NCBI GenBank assembly: GCA_025358125.1 | Contig: JANYKS010000054.1 | Coordinates: 1-57,287 of the forward strand | DNA length: 57,287 nt | From: Actinomycetes bacterium | GTDB lineage: Bacteria; Actinomycetota; Acidimicrobiia; Acidimicrobiales; Ilumatobacteraceae | Reading direction: 5' to 3' | Part shown: piece after piece, positions 27,576-34,720 of the stretch | Layout: each line of letters starts with the position of its first letter | Position numbering within the stretch: the stretch's first letter is position 1 | The notes under the pieces: generated by a model | The model's input: the letters and a program-made list of their open reading frames with translations, nothing else | The model's database searches: none | Told to the model about the DNA's origin: nothing | Program-made: the position numbers and the translations under genes

Positions 27576-28778
27576 ATGACCATCACCCAAGCGCGAGATC
27601 TTGATCAGCGCGTTCTCCAGCACCTCGCGCATATGGTCGCGGTGCCGACCGAGAGCGGTACTCCCAACCGCGGGCTGATCGAGTGGGCAGCCGATCACCT
27701 CGACGCGTTCGGTGCGTCGACCGCGATCATCGATGGGCCGGCGGGTAGGGCGAACCTGTTGGCAACGCTCGGCCCGAGCGTGCCAGGCGGGCTGCTCCTG
27801 TCCGGCCACACCGACGTCGTGGCGGCCGGGACCGGGTGGGCCACCGAGCCGTACACCGTCACGATCAACGGCCGATCGGTGGCCGGTCGGGGCACGGCCG
27901 ACATGAAGGGCTTCATCGCCTGTGTGCTCGTAGCCGTCGAGGACACGGATCGCTCCGCACTCCTGGCGCCTGTGCACATCGCTCTGTCCTACGACGAAGA
28001 AGTTGGTTGCGTCGGCGTGCGCAGCCTGCTCGCCCGGCTCGCAGAGCATGCGGCCAACAGCGCCGTCCGGCCGGATCTGATCGTCATCGGTGAGCCGACG
28101 ATGATGCGTCCCCGCCATGCCCACCTCGGCAAGATTGCATACCGGCTCGTGTTCACTGCGCAGGCCGGCCACTCCAGCCTGTCGCCGTTCCTCCCGAGCG
28201 CGATCAGTTCAGCGGCCCACGTGATCGCGGCACTGGAAACAGTCGCCGAGCCTCACCTCCGGACGGCGACTCGCGACGCGACCGGCGAGGCCAACGCGCA
28301 CGTCACCGTCAACGTCGGCAGCATCAACGGCGGAACCGCACTCAACGTCTTGGCCGAGCGGTGCGAGATTGCGTTCGAGTTGCGCCACACGACCGAGTTC
28401 GATCCCGACGCGCTGCTCGCGCCGCTGTGGTCGGTCGTGGACGGCGAGCACGAACTGCTCGGCCAAGTCGGCGGGGGTGTCGAAATCGAGGAGATCACCC
28501 GCTACCCGGCGCTCGCAACGAACACCGACAACCCGTGGGTGCGCCTCGTCGAGCGGACGGCAGATCGCGGACCGTCCGTGCCGATCGGCTACGGAACGGA
28601 AGGTGGCCTGTTCGCCGCTGCGCTCGATGCTCCGGTCGTGATCTGCGGGCCGGGCGACATCGCGGTCGCTCATCGTCCGGACGAATACGTCTCGACCGAC
28701 CAATTGCAGGCATGCCTCAGCTTCCTCACCGGACTGATCGAGCACATCTGCGTCCGCCCAGGTATTGGTGAGCGATGA
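27576..28778 (+). CDS. ArgE/DapE-type M20 deacylase
   Basis: A 400-residue di-zinc amidohydrolase of the acetylornithine-deacetylase/succinyl-diaminopimelate-desuccinylase group. All metal and catalytic positions are intact: SGHTDVV (His, Asp), GRGTADMKGF (bridging Asp), SYDEEVGC (catalytic Glu plus ligand Glu), GEPT, and AHRPDEY (final His). The inserted dimerisation domain lies between about residues 180 and 290. The motif order favours ArgE-like N-acyl amino acid deacylation. It sits 3 nt after the VOC gene, and no other arginine gene is nearby, so catabolic use in this cluster is more likely than arginine synthesis. Confidence 0.88.
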   Translation: MTITQARDLDQRVLQHLAHMVAVPTESGTPNRGLIEWAADHLDAFGASTAIIDGPAGRANLLATLGPSVPGGLLLSGHTDVVAAGTGWATEPYTVTINGRSVAGRGTADMKGFIACVLVAVEDTDRSALLAPVHIALSYDEEVGCVGVRSLLARLAEHAANSAVRPDLIVIGEPTMMRPRHAHLGKIAYRLVFTAQAGHSSLSPFLPSAISSAAHVIAALETVAEPHLRTATRDATGEANAHVTVNVGSINGGTALNVLAERCEIAFELRHTTEFDPDALLAPLWSVVDGEHELLGQVGGGVEIEEITRYPALATNTDNPWVRLVERTADRGPSVPIGYGTEGGLFAAALDAPVVICGPGDIAVAHRPDEYVSTDQLQACLSFLTGLIEHICVRPGIGER

Positions 28779-28820
28779 TGTGAGGCCATCGCCTGACCGT
28801 TCACCCCCGATTGGCGCGCG
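28771..28820 (+). repeat. Copy 1 of ~48-bp direct repeat (LysR 3' end)
   Basis: This stretch, beginning in the last codons of the M20 gene, repeats at 29099-29147 with one substitution and one 1-nt indel. Copy 2 includes the last codons and stop of the LysR gene, so copy 1 looks like a duplicated LysR 3' end placed next to the M20 stop. Confidence 0.85.
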
Positions 28821-29098
28821 GCTGCACGACCCCGGGTCCGTGAGCTTCTGCGTCGGGCTGAATCCGCAGCGGGCCGAATCCGGCAACCAGCATCTTCACC
28901 CATTTCGAGCCGTATGTCACCCCACGGCGAACGCAAACTGGTGGAGATCCACCACGATCCGCCGCTGAACTCGCTGACCTCCGGCGACTGATCCCCCGAC
29001 CACGCCGTCTGTTACTGGTTCATGTGAGCAAATATCGATACTTCGAGGTAATTCCTCGCTGAAATCGGTGGAGCTTGATCAGAGGCGTATTTCACCGC
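28821..29098. other. Non-coding insert between the two direct repeats
   Basis: The 278 bp between the repeats hold no convincing gene on either strand. Short open frames exist but none matches a family I recognise. Part of it is more AT-rich than the surroundings (around 29010-29100). It may be the remains of whatever was inserted or duplicated here. Confidence 0.5.
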
Positions 29099-29147
29099 AG
29101 CGATGATGCGAGGCCATCGCCTGACCGTCACCCCCGATTGGCGCGCG
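29099..29147 (+). repeat. Copy 2 of ~48-bp direct repeat, inside LysR 3' end
   Basis: Matches 28771-28820. This copy covers the LysR stop codon (complement of 29128-29130) and the last six or so codons, so it is the original site and the other copy is probably derived from it. Confidence 0.85.
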
Positions 29148-30045
29148 TCAGCAGCAATTTCGGCAGTTGGGCGATGGCCATGTCGCGGAACTCTTCAGCC
29201 GCCGCGGGTAACACACGATCTGCCAACGCAAAACCGAGTTGCAGATGGGGCACGTCTCCTGCCACGTAGACATAGGAAAGTCCATCGTCTCCACCCCTCT
29301 GCCACGGGACGAGATTGACGATCGAGTAGCCGATGCCCTCCGCGACGAGTGCGCGAACGAAGCTGAGATCGCTGCAGCGCAACGACGGCCGCATGCTCAC
29401 TCCGGCGGCGAGGAACACGGCCTGGAAGTAGTCGCTGCTGAGTGGGAGATCGAGTAAAACGAACGGGTCATTGACGAGGGACCCCAGCGCGACCGTGCGC
29501 CGCGCAGCAAGCGGATGAGACGACGCGAGGAGTACCTTGGGCGCCACATCGGCGACCGCCACGAAGTCGACCCCTTCATCGATGTTCAGGTCATAGGTCA
29601 GCGCCATGTGCAGATCACCGTTGCGCAGACCGAGCAGCAGTTGCTCCTGGTCGCCGGTAGTGACCCACACGGAGGCATCCGGACGCAGCCCACGGAATGC
29701 CCTGAGCAGGGGCGGGACCAGAACAGGGGCGACGGTGACGAGCGATCCGATCCGCACGGTGCCGGTGCTCGGCGCAGCGAGGCCCTCCGCGCGTTGGCCG
29801 ACCTCATCGGAGTGGCTGACGAGCCGGCGGATCTCGGGGAGCAGCACCCGACCCTCGGCCGTAAGCGCGAGCGGGCGGCCGCGCGAGCGAAGAAACAACG
29901 TGACGCCGAGTGACGTCTCCGCGTCGCGCAAACTGCTCGACAGCGTCGGCTGGGTCATGTTCAGGGCTCGCGCCGCAGCCGAGATCGACCCCTCGTCGGC
30001 CATCGTCACGACGTATCGCAGTTGGCGTAGATTCAGTTCGCTCAC
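29128..30045 (-). CDS. LysR-family transcriptional regulator
   Basis: A 305-residue regulator. The N-terminal winged HTH is clear (LNLRQLRYVVTMADEGSISAAARALNMTQPTLSSSLRDAE), followed by the linker helix and the periplasmic-binding-like effector domain. GTG 30045 gives the standard family start; a TTG 7 codons upstream is unlikely. It is divergent from the acyl-CoA-dehydrogenase-fold gene, the normal LysR arrangement, and a palindrome with T-N11-A form lies between them. It probably controls that gene and the co-directional M20 and amidohydrolase genes, with a pathway intermediate as coinducer. Confidence 0.92.
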   Translation of the reverse strand: MSELNLRQLRYVVTMADEGSISAAARALNMTQPTLSSSLRDAETSLGVTLFLRSRGRPLALTAEGRVLLPEIRRLVSHSDEVGQRAEGLAAPSTGTVRIGSLVTVAPVLVPPLLRAFRGLRPDASVWVTTGDQEQLLLGLRNGDLHMALTYDLNIDEGVDFVAVADVAPKVLLASSHPLAARRTVALGSLVNDPFVLLDLPLSSDYFQAVFLAAGVSMRPSLRCSDLSFVRALVAEGIGYSIVNLVPWQRGGDDGLSYVYVAGDVPHLQLGFALADRVLPAAAEEFRDMAIAQLPKLLLTRANRG

Positions 30046-30064
30046 ATCTGTAGTGTGCCACGAC

Positions 30065-30087
30065 AAAGATAGATACCTTCTATCTTT
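30065..30087. promoter_or_regulatory. LysR-type operator (T-N11-A palindrome)
   Basis: Perfect 9-bp arms AAAGATAGA and TCTATCTTT are separated by 5 nt. The core ATAG-N7-CTAT has the T-N11-A form bound by LysR regulators. It lies 20 nt upstream of the LysR start and 52 nt upstream of the divergent gene's ATG, where one site could serve both. The AT-rich arms stand out in GC-rich DNA. Confidence 0.75.
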
Positions 30088-30138
30088 AGTTCGCTGTTAA
30101 CGTTTTCGTCAATCACCGTTGAACGAAACGAGACGCCC

Positions 30139-31350
30139 ATGACCATGCTCGACGCCGAGACGACCACAGCCACCACGAATGTGCTCCTTGCCCATGTCGA
30201 AGAGCTCGGGCCCCGCTTCCGGGAGCGGATGCGCGGGCTCGACGAGTCGGCAGCGTTCCCGTTCGAAAACTTCGCAGAGGCCACCGAGGTCGGTCTCAAC
30301 CGGCTGTGTGTGCCGACAGAATTCGGCGGGTTCGGCTACTGGTCTCCCGGCAACTTCGCCGGCCTGTACAAGATTCTCGAGCGCCTCGCCTACTGGGATT
30401 CCAACACGGCCCAGTTGCTCCAGGTGCACAACCACGCAGCCGGCATCATCGCCTGGCATTCGACGCCCGAGCAGCGTGCTCATTTCATGCCCGAAATCGC
30501 GGCCGGCGCGTTCTGCGCGTCGCTCGGCTCGGAGGCGCACATCTACGAGAACGGAGCGGAGCACCTCCAGTCCGAGCTGCGCAAGGTCGAGGGTGGGTAC
30601 CGGCTCAATACCCGCAAGGCGTTCACGTCGGTGTCGGCGATCGCCAAGTACCTGATGGTGTGGGTCGCTGTCGAGGGCGATGGGCCCTACGCCGAGCGAT
30701 TGCTCTTCGCGGTCGTGGCGAAGGACTCTCCCGGCGTGCAGCTGATCGACGACTGGCAAATGCTCGGTATGCGCTCGACGGTTTCATGCGGCATCAAGTT
30801 CGACGACGTGTTCGTTCCGGACTTCAACGTCGTCGGCGAGCCTGGCGGATGGGTCAACAGCGACCCGCGCACGTTCTCGTGCGCGTACGCCGCGAATCAC
30901 CTCGGCTCGGCCCAGGCAGCATTCGACTTCATCTGCAGTTACGTGGCCGATCGGCCGGATCTCTGCGGCTCCGAAGCCGTCAAGGTTCGCCTCGGCCGGA
31001 TGGATGCCCAGTTGTACGCGGCTCGTTGCGGTCTCGACGCGGCGGCCGCACGACTCGACCGTGGCGACGATATGGACGCGGCGGAGGCCGACGCGATCCG
31101 GGCGATGCACCTGTGCAAGAACGTGGTCCTGTCGATCCCCTACGAGGGCTTCGACATCGTCGGCGCACGGGCGGCCCACGAGCGCTATCCGCTCGGCCAG
31201 ATGATGCGCGACGCGCGCACATTCACACTGCACTTCCGCGATGACCTGTACGTGCAGCGCCTCGCCGACCTGGCCCTCGGCAAGGGCTTCTCGGCCAAGA
31301 AGGCTCGCGGCGGCTCGACGCCGTTCGACCAGTCGAGCGCTGGCGCCTGA
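30139..31350 (+). CDS. Acyl-CoA-dehydrogenase-fold flavoprotein (possible DszC/SfnB-type monooxygenase)
   Basis: A 403-residue ACAD-fold protein. The N-terminal helical part is followed by a middle domain (CASLGSEAHIYENG…RLNTRKAFTSVSAIAKYLMVW) and a C-terminal four-helix part (YPLGQMMRDARTFTLHFRDD). The strict ACAD signature TEPxxGSD is absent (reads GSEAHIYENG), and no catalytic Glu is obvious in the usual places. This pattern resembles the flavin-dependent DszC/SfnB and nitroalkane-oxidase-like branches, where the flavin activates oxygen. Assignment as a monooxygenase is inference. It is first in the LysR-regulated transcript. Confidence 0.75.
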   Translation: MTMLDAETTTATTNVLLAHVEELGPRFRERMRGLDESAAFPFENFAEATEVGLNRLCVPTEFGGFGYWSPGNFAGLYKILERLAYWDSNTAQLLQVHNHAAGIIAWHSTPEQRAHFMPEIAAGAFCASLGSEAHIYENGAEHLQSELRKVEGGYRLNTRKAFTSVSAIAKYLMVWVAVEGDGPYAERLLFAVVAKDSPGVQLIDDWQMLGMRSTVSCGIKFDDVFVPDFNVVGEPGGWVNSDPRTFSCAYAANHLGSAQAAFDFICSYVADRPDLCGSEAVKVRLGRMDAQLYAARCGLDAAAARLDRGDDMDAAEADAIRAMHLCKNVVLSIPYEGFDIVGARAAHERYPLGQMMRDARTFTLHFRDDLYVQRLADLALGKGFSAKKARGGSTPFDQSSAGA

Positions 31351-31398
31351 CGTGCCAGCAGCAGGAGCGGGGACACAGGGCATCACGTCGACACTGCG

Positions 31399-32529
31399 TT
31401 GTTGATGGAGGTCTGCGCGATCGACTCGGTCTGGGGACGCGAGCGCGAACTCGCCGAGCACCTCGCCGAACGGTTGCGTTCGTGGGGCTGCGACGAGGTC
31501 GCGCTGATCGAATCGATGCCCGCCAGGCCATCGGTCGGGGCGCGGCTGAGAGGCACCGGTGGGGGGCGGTCGCTCGTGCTCAACGGCCATCTCGACATCT
31601 ACGAGCTCAGCAACGACTGGACCCGAGACCCGTTCGCTCCGGCGCTCGAGGACGGACGCGTCTACGGGGCCGGCATCGCCGACATGAAGGCCGGAACGGC
31701 TGCTGCCCTTGCCGCGGTTCGTCGCGTCGCGCTGAGCGGGCAGCGGCCCAAGGGCGACGTCGTCTTCCAGGGCGTGTCGTGCCACTTCGAGGGTGGCGTC
31801 GGCACCCGGTCGCTGTGCGCGGCCGGCTTCGTCGGCGATGCCGCAGTCGATTGCGAGCCTTCGAGCAACACGATCGGCATCGCCCACCGCGGCGCTGCGT
31901 ATCTCACCGTCACGACACGCGGCAAACAGGCCCACACCACGTACAAGCACCTCGGCCTCAACGCGATCGAGACGATGGAGCCGATCCTCGGCGGCCTGCG
32001 GCGACTCGAATCCGCTCTGACGTATGAGCCACATCCGCTGCTGCCCGGAGGCCCGATCCTCAACATCGGCACGATCCAGGGTGGCACCAAACACAATCAG
32101 GTCCCCGACCGCTGCACCATCACGCTCGACATCCGATTGCTGCCGAGCCAGGACCCCTACGAGGTCAAGCGCAGCGTCGAGGCGATGATCGAGCAGCTCC
32201 GCGTCGATGTCGATTCACGCATCGACGCCGTCGTCGAGTTCAGCGAGCACTGGCTGTCGGGGCCACGCCACGCATACGAGATCGCTGCCGATGCGCCTGT
32301 CGTCCTCGCCCTCGACGCGGTCGTTCGTCGAGTCACCGGCGCCGCGCCGGAGTACCGGGGCGTGCCGTTCTGGTGCGACATCGTCACGTTGCGCGACTTC
32401 GCGGTGCCTGGCGTCAACTTCGGCCCCGGCGACCCCCCGTACAACTTCCCCGACGAGTACGTCTTCGAAGCGCAATACCTTCAGGCCGTGGATGTTTATG
32501 AGGCAATGATCCAGGAATGGTGCCAGTGA
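31399..32529 (+). CDS. M20-family hydrolase with altered active-site residues
   Basis: A 376-residue ArgE/DapE-fold protein. NGHLDIY and GIADMKAG keep the first His/Asp and the bridging Asp. However, the catalytic Glu-Glu pair of normal members is replaced: the segment reads CHFEGGVGT (codons 31780-31806). The late His ligand position reads Asn in PPYNFPDEY, where the ArgE-like paralogue at 27576 has AHRPDEY. Either the metal site is rebuilt or the protein has a new function. Start candidates are TTG 31399, TTG 31402 and ATG 31405; no ribosome-binding site is clear. It shares the reading frame of the preceding gene after its TGA. It overlaps the next gene by 13 nt. Confidence 0.8.
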   Translation: MLMEVCAIDSVWGRERELAEHLAERLRSWGCDEVALIESMPARPSVGARLRGTGGGRSLVLNGHLDIYELSNDWTRDPFAPALEDGRVYGAGIADMKAGTAAALAAVRRVALSGQRPKGDVVFQGVSCHFEGGVGTRSLCAAGFVGDAAVDCEPSSNTIGIAHRGAAYLTVTTRGKQAHTTYKHLGLNAIETMEPILGGLRRLESALTYEPHPLLPGGPILNIGTIQGGTKHNQVPDRCTITLDIRLLPSQDPYEVKRSVEAMIEQLRVDVDSRIDAVVEFSEHWLSGPRHAYEIAADAPVVLALDAVVRRVTGAAPEYRGVPFWCDIVTLRDFAVPGVNFGPGDPPYNFPDEYVFEAQYLQAVDVYEAMIQEWCQ

Positions 32530-33803
32530 CATCGGCCGGCGGTGACCTCAACCTCGTCCACGCCGGCGCGCTCAGCTGCATCGCCGATCGCGGCACGGCA
32601 CGGCGGGGTTCGACTCAGGGCCAACTGGACACCATCATCGACGGCGCGATTGCGATCCGCCAGGGGCTCATCATCGCGGTCGGCGACACCGACACCGTGC
32701 TCGCTCACTACGGCAATGACTCCGTTCCGGTCGTCGACGCCACCGGGCGCACCGTTCTCCCCGGCCTCGTCGAGTGTCACAGCCACCCGATCTTCGACGG
32801 TGAACGCCACGACGAATACGCGGAACGACTCGGTGGCGCGAGCCTCGCCGAGGTTGCCGCGCGCGGGGGCGGCATCTGGCGCAGCGTCGTCGCAACCCGT
32901 TCTGCAACCGACGAGGTGCTCCTTGCTCGACTCGAGCGCGCATTCAAGCGAGTCCTCGCCGGCGGGGTCACCACGCTCGAGGTGAAGTCCGGCTATGGGC
33001 TGACCGTTGACGAAGAGCTCCGCGAGCTGCGGCTTCTGCACGAGTCGCGCCTGTTCACCCCGATGCAGCTCGTGGTCACGTTTCTCGGTGCGCACGTCGT
33101 GCCTCGTGACCTCGCCGGGGACGCCGACGAGCGCGCCGACGAATACACGGACCTGATCGACTTGAAGATGCTTCCAGCGGTGTTCGAGCAAGGCCTGGCC
33201 GAGTTCCAGGACGTGACCGTCGAGGACGGCTTGTTCACTCCCGAGCAGGCACTTCGCCTGATCCGACGAAGCCACGAGGTGGGTCTGGCGGTGCGGGTCC
33301 ACGCAGACGCGTGGAAGCCATCGCAGGGTTGGCGAACAGCAGTGGCAGGCCGAGCGATATCGGCCGAACATCTCACCTACACCCCGGACGCGGAGATTCG
33401 CGAGGTCGGCGCGACCGACACCGTCGCCGTACTCTTGCCCGTCGCCGAACTAATCTACATGACAGACCGCAGGGCCAACGCACGGCTGTTCATCGAGCAG
33501 GATGTCCCGGTCGCGATCGCCACAGACTACTGCTCCTCGATCCACGCAACCTCGCTCCTGGCCACGCTCGCAACAGCCGCCCCGTGGTTCCGGATGACGC
33601 CGAGTGAGGTGATCGTCGGGGCAACGCTCAACGCCGCCTACAGCCTCGGTCGCGAGGCCTCGTGCGGATCGCTCGATGTCGGTAAGCGCGGCGACCTGAT
33701 CGTGCTCGACTGCCCCCACCCCGACGAAGTCTGTCTTGCGGTCGGCGCGCCGTTGCTCGATCAGGTGATCATCGCCGGCCACGACGTCACGCCTCGGCGC
33801 TGA
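32517..33803 (+). CDS. Imidazolonepropionase-like amidohydrolase
   Basis: A 428-residue metal-dependent amidohydrolase of the HutI type. It has the metal motif ECHSHPIF (His-x-His), the HutI-typical region GGGIWRSVVATR, VTTLEVKSGYGL, VRVHADAW, SAEHLTY and IATDYCSS, and a normal ending EVIVGATLNAAYSLGR…DVGKRGDLIVLD. HutI opens the imidazolone ring in histidine breakdown. Here no hutU, hutH or hutG neighbour exists, and the gene follows a flavoprotein and an M20 protein, so it may act on another imidazolone, hydantoin-like or ureide ring. ATG 32517 lies inside the upstream gene (13-nt overlap), so translation is coupled. Confidence 0.82.
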   Translation: MVPVTSAGGDLNLVHAGALSCIADRGTARRGSTQGQLDTIIDGAIAIRQGLIIAVGDTDTVLAHYGNDSVPVVDATGRTVLPGLVECHSHPIFDGERHDEYAERLGGASLAEVAARGGGIWRSVVATRSATDEVLLARLERAFKRVLAGGVTTLEVKSGYGLTVDEELRELRLLHESRLFTPMQLVVTFLGAHVVPRDLAGDADERADEYTDLIDLKMLPAVFEQGLAEFQDVTVEDGLFTPEQALRLIRRSHEVGLAVRVHADAWKPSQGWRTAVAGRAISAEHLTYTPDAEIREVGATDTVAVLLPVAELIYMTDRRANARLFIEQDVPVAIATDYCSSIHATSLLATLATAAPWFRMTPSEVIVGATLNAAYSLGREASCGSLDVGKRGDLIVLDCPHPDEVCLAVGAPLLDQVIIAGHDVTPRR

Positions 33804-33846
33804 CTGTCGCTTCGGGCCTCGGCCTACCGCTGGCCGCCGGCAGGGG

Positions 33847-34656
33847 TTACAGGCTGGCGGGCAGGGATTCACCGGAGCCGTCGAGCGGCTTGCTGAGCCG
33901 AGCGGCCGGGTCCTGGCGGTAGAAACCGGAGAGCACCTCGTACAGCTCCGGCTTGGTCTCGCGCATCTCGACCGGACGGCAGAAGAAGACCTCGGTCGCG
34001 ACCGCGAAGAACTCGCCCGGGTCTTCCGCCCCGTAGTCGCGTAGCAACGGGTCGGCGAGCCCGGCGGAGAGGGCGGTGAACTCGCGGGTGCACACGTCGA
34101 TCCAACGCCGGCGTGCGTCGTCGTCGGGCAACGGCGGCGTCCCGTCGATGACGCCATCGAGCATGTCGAGCTTGTGGGCGAACTCGTGGATGACCACGTT
34201 CTCGCCGCGGAACGGGGTGGCCGCATCGAACCGTGCCGCATCCCAGGCGATGATCACCGGCCCCTCATAGTGGGCCTGGCCGAGGATCGGGTAGGGATCG
34301 CTGCTGACCAGACCGCCCGTGCCAGTCTGGCGCTGACCGTGGAGCACGAGCGTGGTGGGGTGCACGATGATCGTGCCGACCCCCCGGTAGTGATCACGGT
34401 CCAGCTCCAGGACCAGCAGGCATGCCTGCGCGGCGATGAGCACCTGGGCCGTCTCGGTCAACTCGAAGCCCTTTGCCGCCTCCCAGCGCTTGTCGGCGAT
34501 GAAAACCTTGATCAGCTGCTCGAGCCGGCGCTGCTCGTCGGCGCTCAGCCACGACCACATCGACCAACGCCCGGACAGCAGGGCGCGCCACTCGTCGGCG
34601 AACGGCTGCTCGGCTGCTTCGCGCTGGCGCCGCTTGCGCCGTGTCTCCAACCGCAT
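33847..34656 (-). CDS. mtfA: MtfA-like zinc peptidase
   Basis: A 269-residue cytosolic zinc peptidase of the MtfA (DgsA anti-repressor) family. The HExxH-type motif HEFAHKLD lies near the middle, followed by the glycine-rich LDMLDG and downstream Glu-rich segments (EFFAVATEVFF) that supply the third ligand. The N-terminus is basic and soluble. In E. coli MtfA inactivates the glucose regulator Mlc; whether that partner exists here is unknown. ATG 34656 is preceded by TAGCGT at 6 nt, the leaderless geometry. It is divergent from the P-type ATPase. Confidence 0.85.
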   Translation of the reverse strand: MRLETRRKRRQREAAEQPFADEWRALLSGRWSMWSWLSADEQRRLEQLIKVFIADKRWEAAKGFELTETAQVLIAAQACLLVLELDRDHYRGVGTIIVHPTTLVLHGQRQTGTGGLVSSDPYPILGQAHYEGPVIIAWDAARFDAATPFRGENVVIHEFAHKLDMLDGVIDGTPPLPDDDARRRWIDVCTREFTALSAGLADPLLRDYGAEDPGEFFAVATEVFFCRPVEMRETKPELYEVLSGFYRQDPAARLSKPLDGSGESLPASL

Positions 34657-34662
34657 ACGACG

Positions 34663-34668
34663 ACGCTA
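34663..34668 (-). promoter_or_regulatory. -10 hexamer TAGCGT for leaderless mtfA-like gene
   Basis: On the minus strand TAGCGT lies 6 nt before ATG 34656; no ribosome-binding site is present. Confidence 0.45.
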
Positions 34669-34708
34669 CCCGGATCATCCGGCGGCTTCCTGCGGGCGAC
34701 GCGAACAG

Positions 34709-34714
34709 TACGCT
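34709..34714 (+). promoter_or_regulatory. -10 hexamer TACGCT for leaderless P-type ATPase gene
   Basis: TACGCT lies 6 nt before GTG 34721. It supports that start; the open frame runs on upstream but antisense to mtfA. Confidence 0.45.
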
Positions 34715-34720
34715 CGGACG

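Noticed and set aside
31348..31404. Possible UGA readthrough joining the ACAD-fold gene and the M20 gene
   Set aside because: The two are in the same frame after a TGA, but no selenocysteine-type hairpin or readthrough context is evident, and both are full-length families on their own.
33804..33846. GGCC-stem hairpin between convergent genes as terminator
   Set aside because: The stem is short and no T-run follows on either strand.
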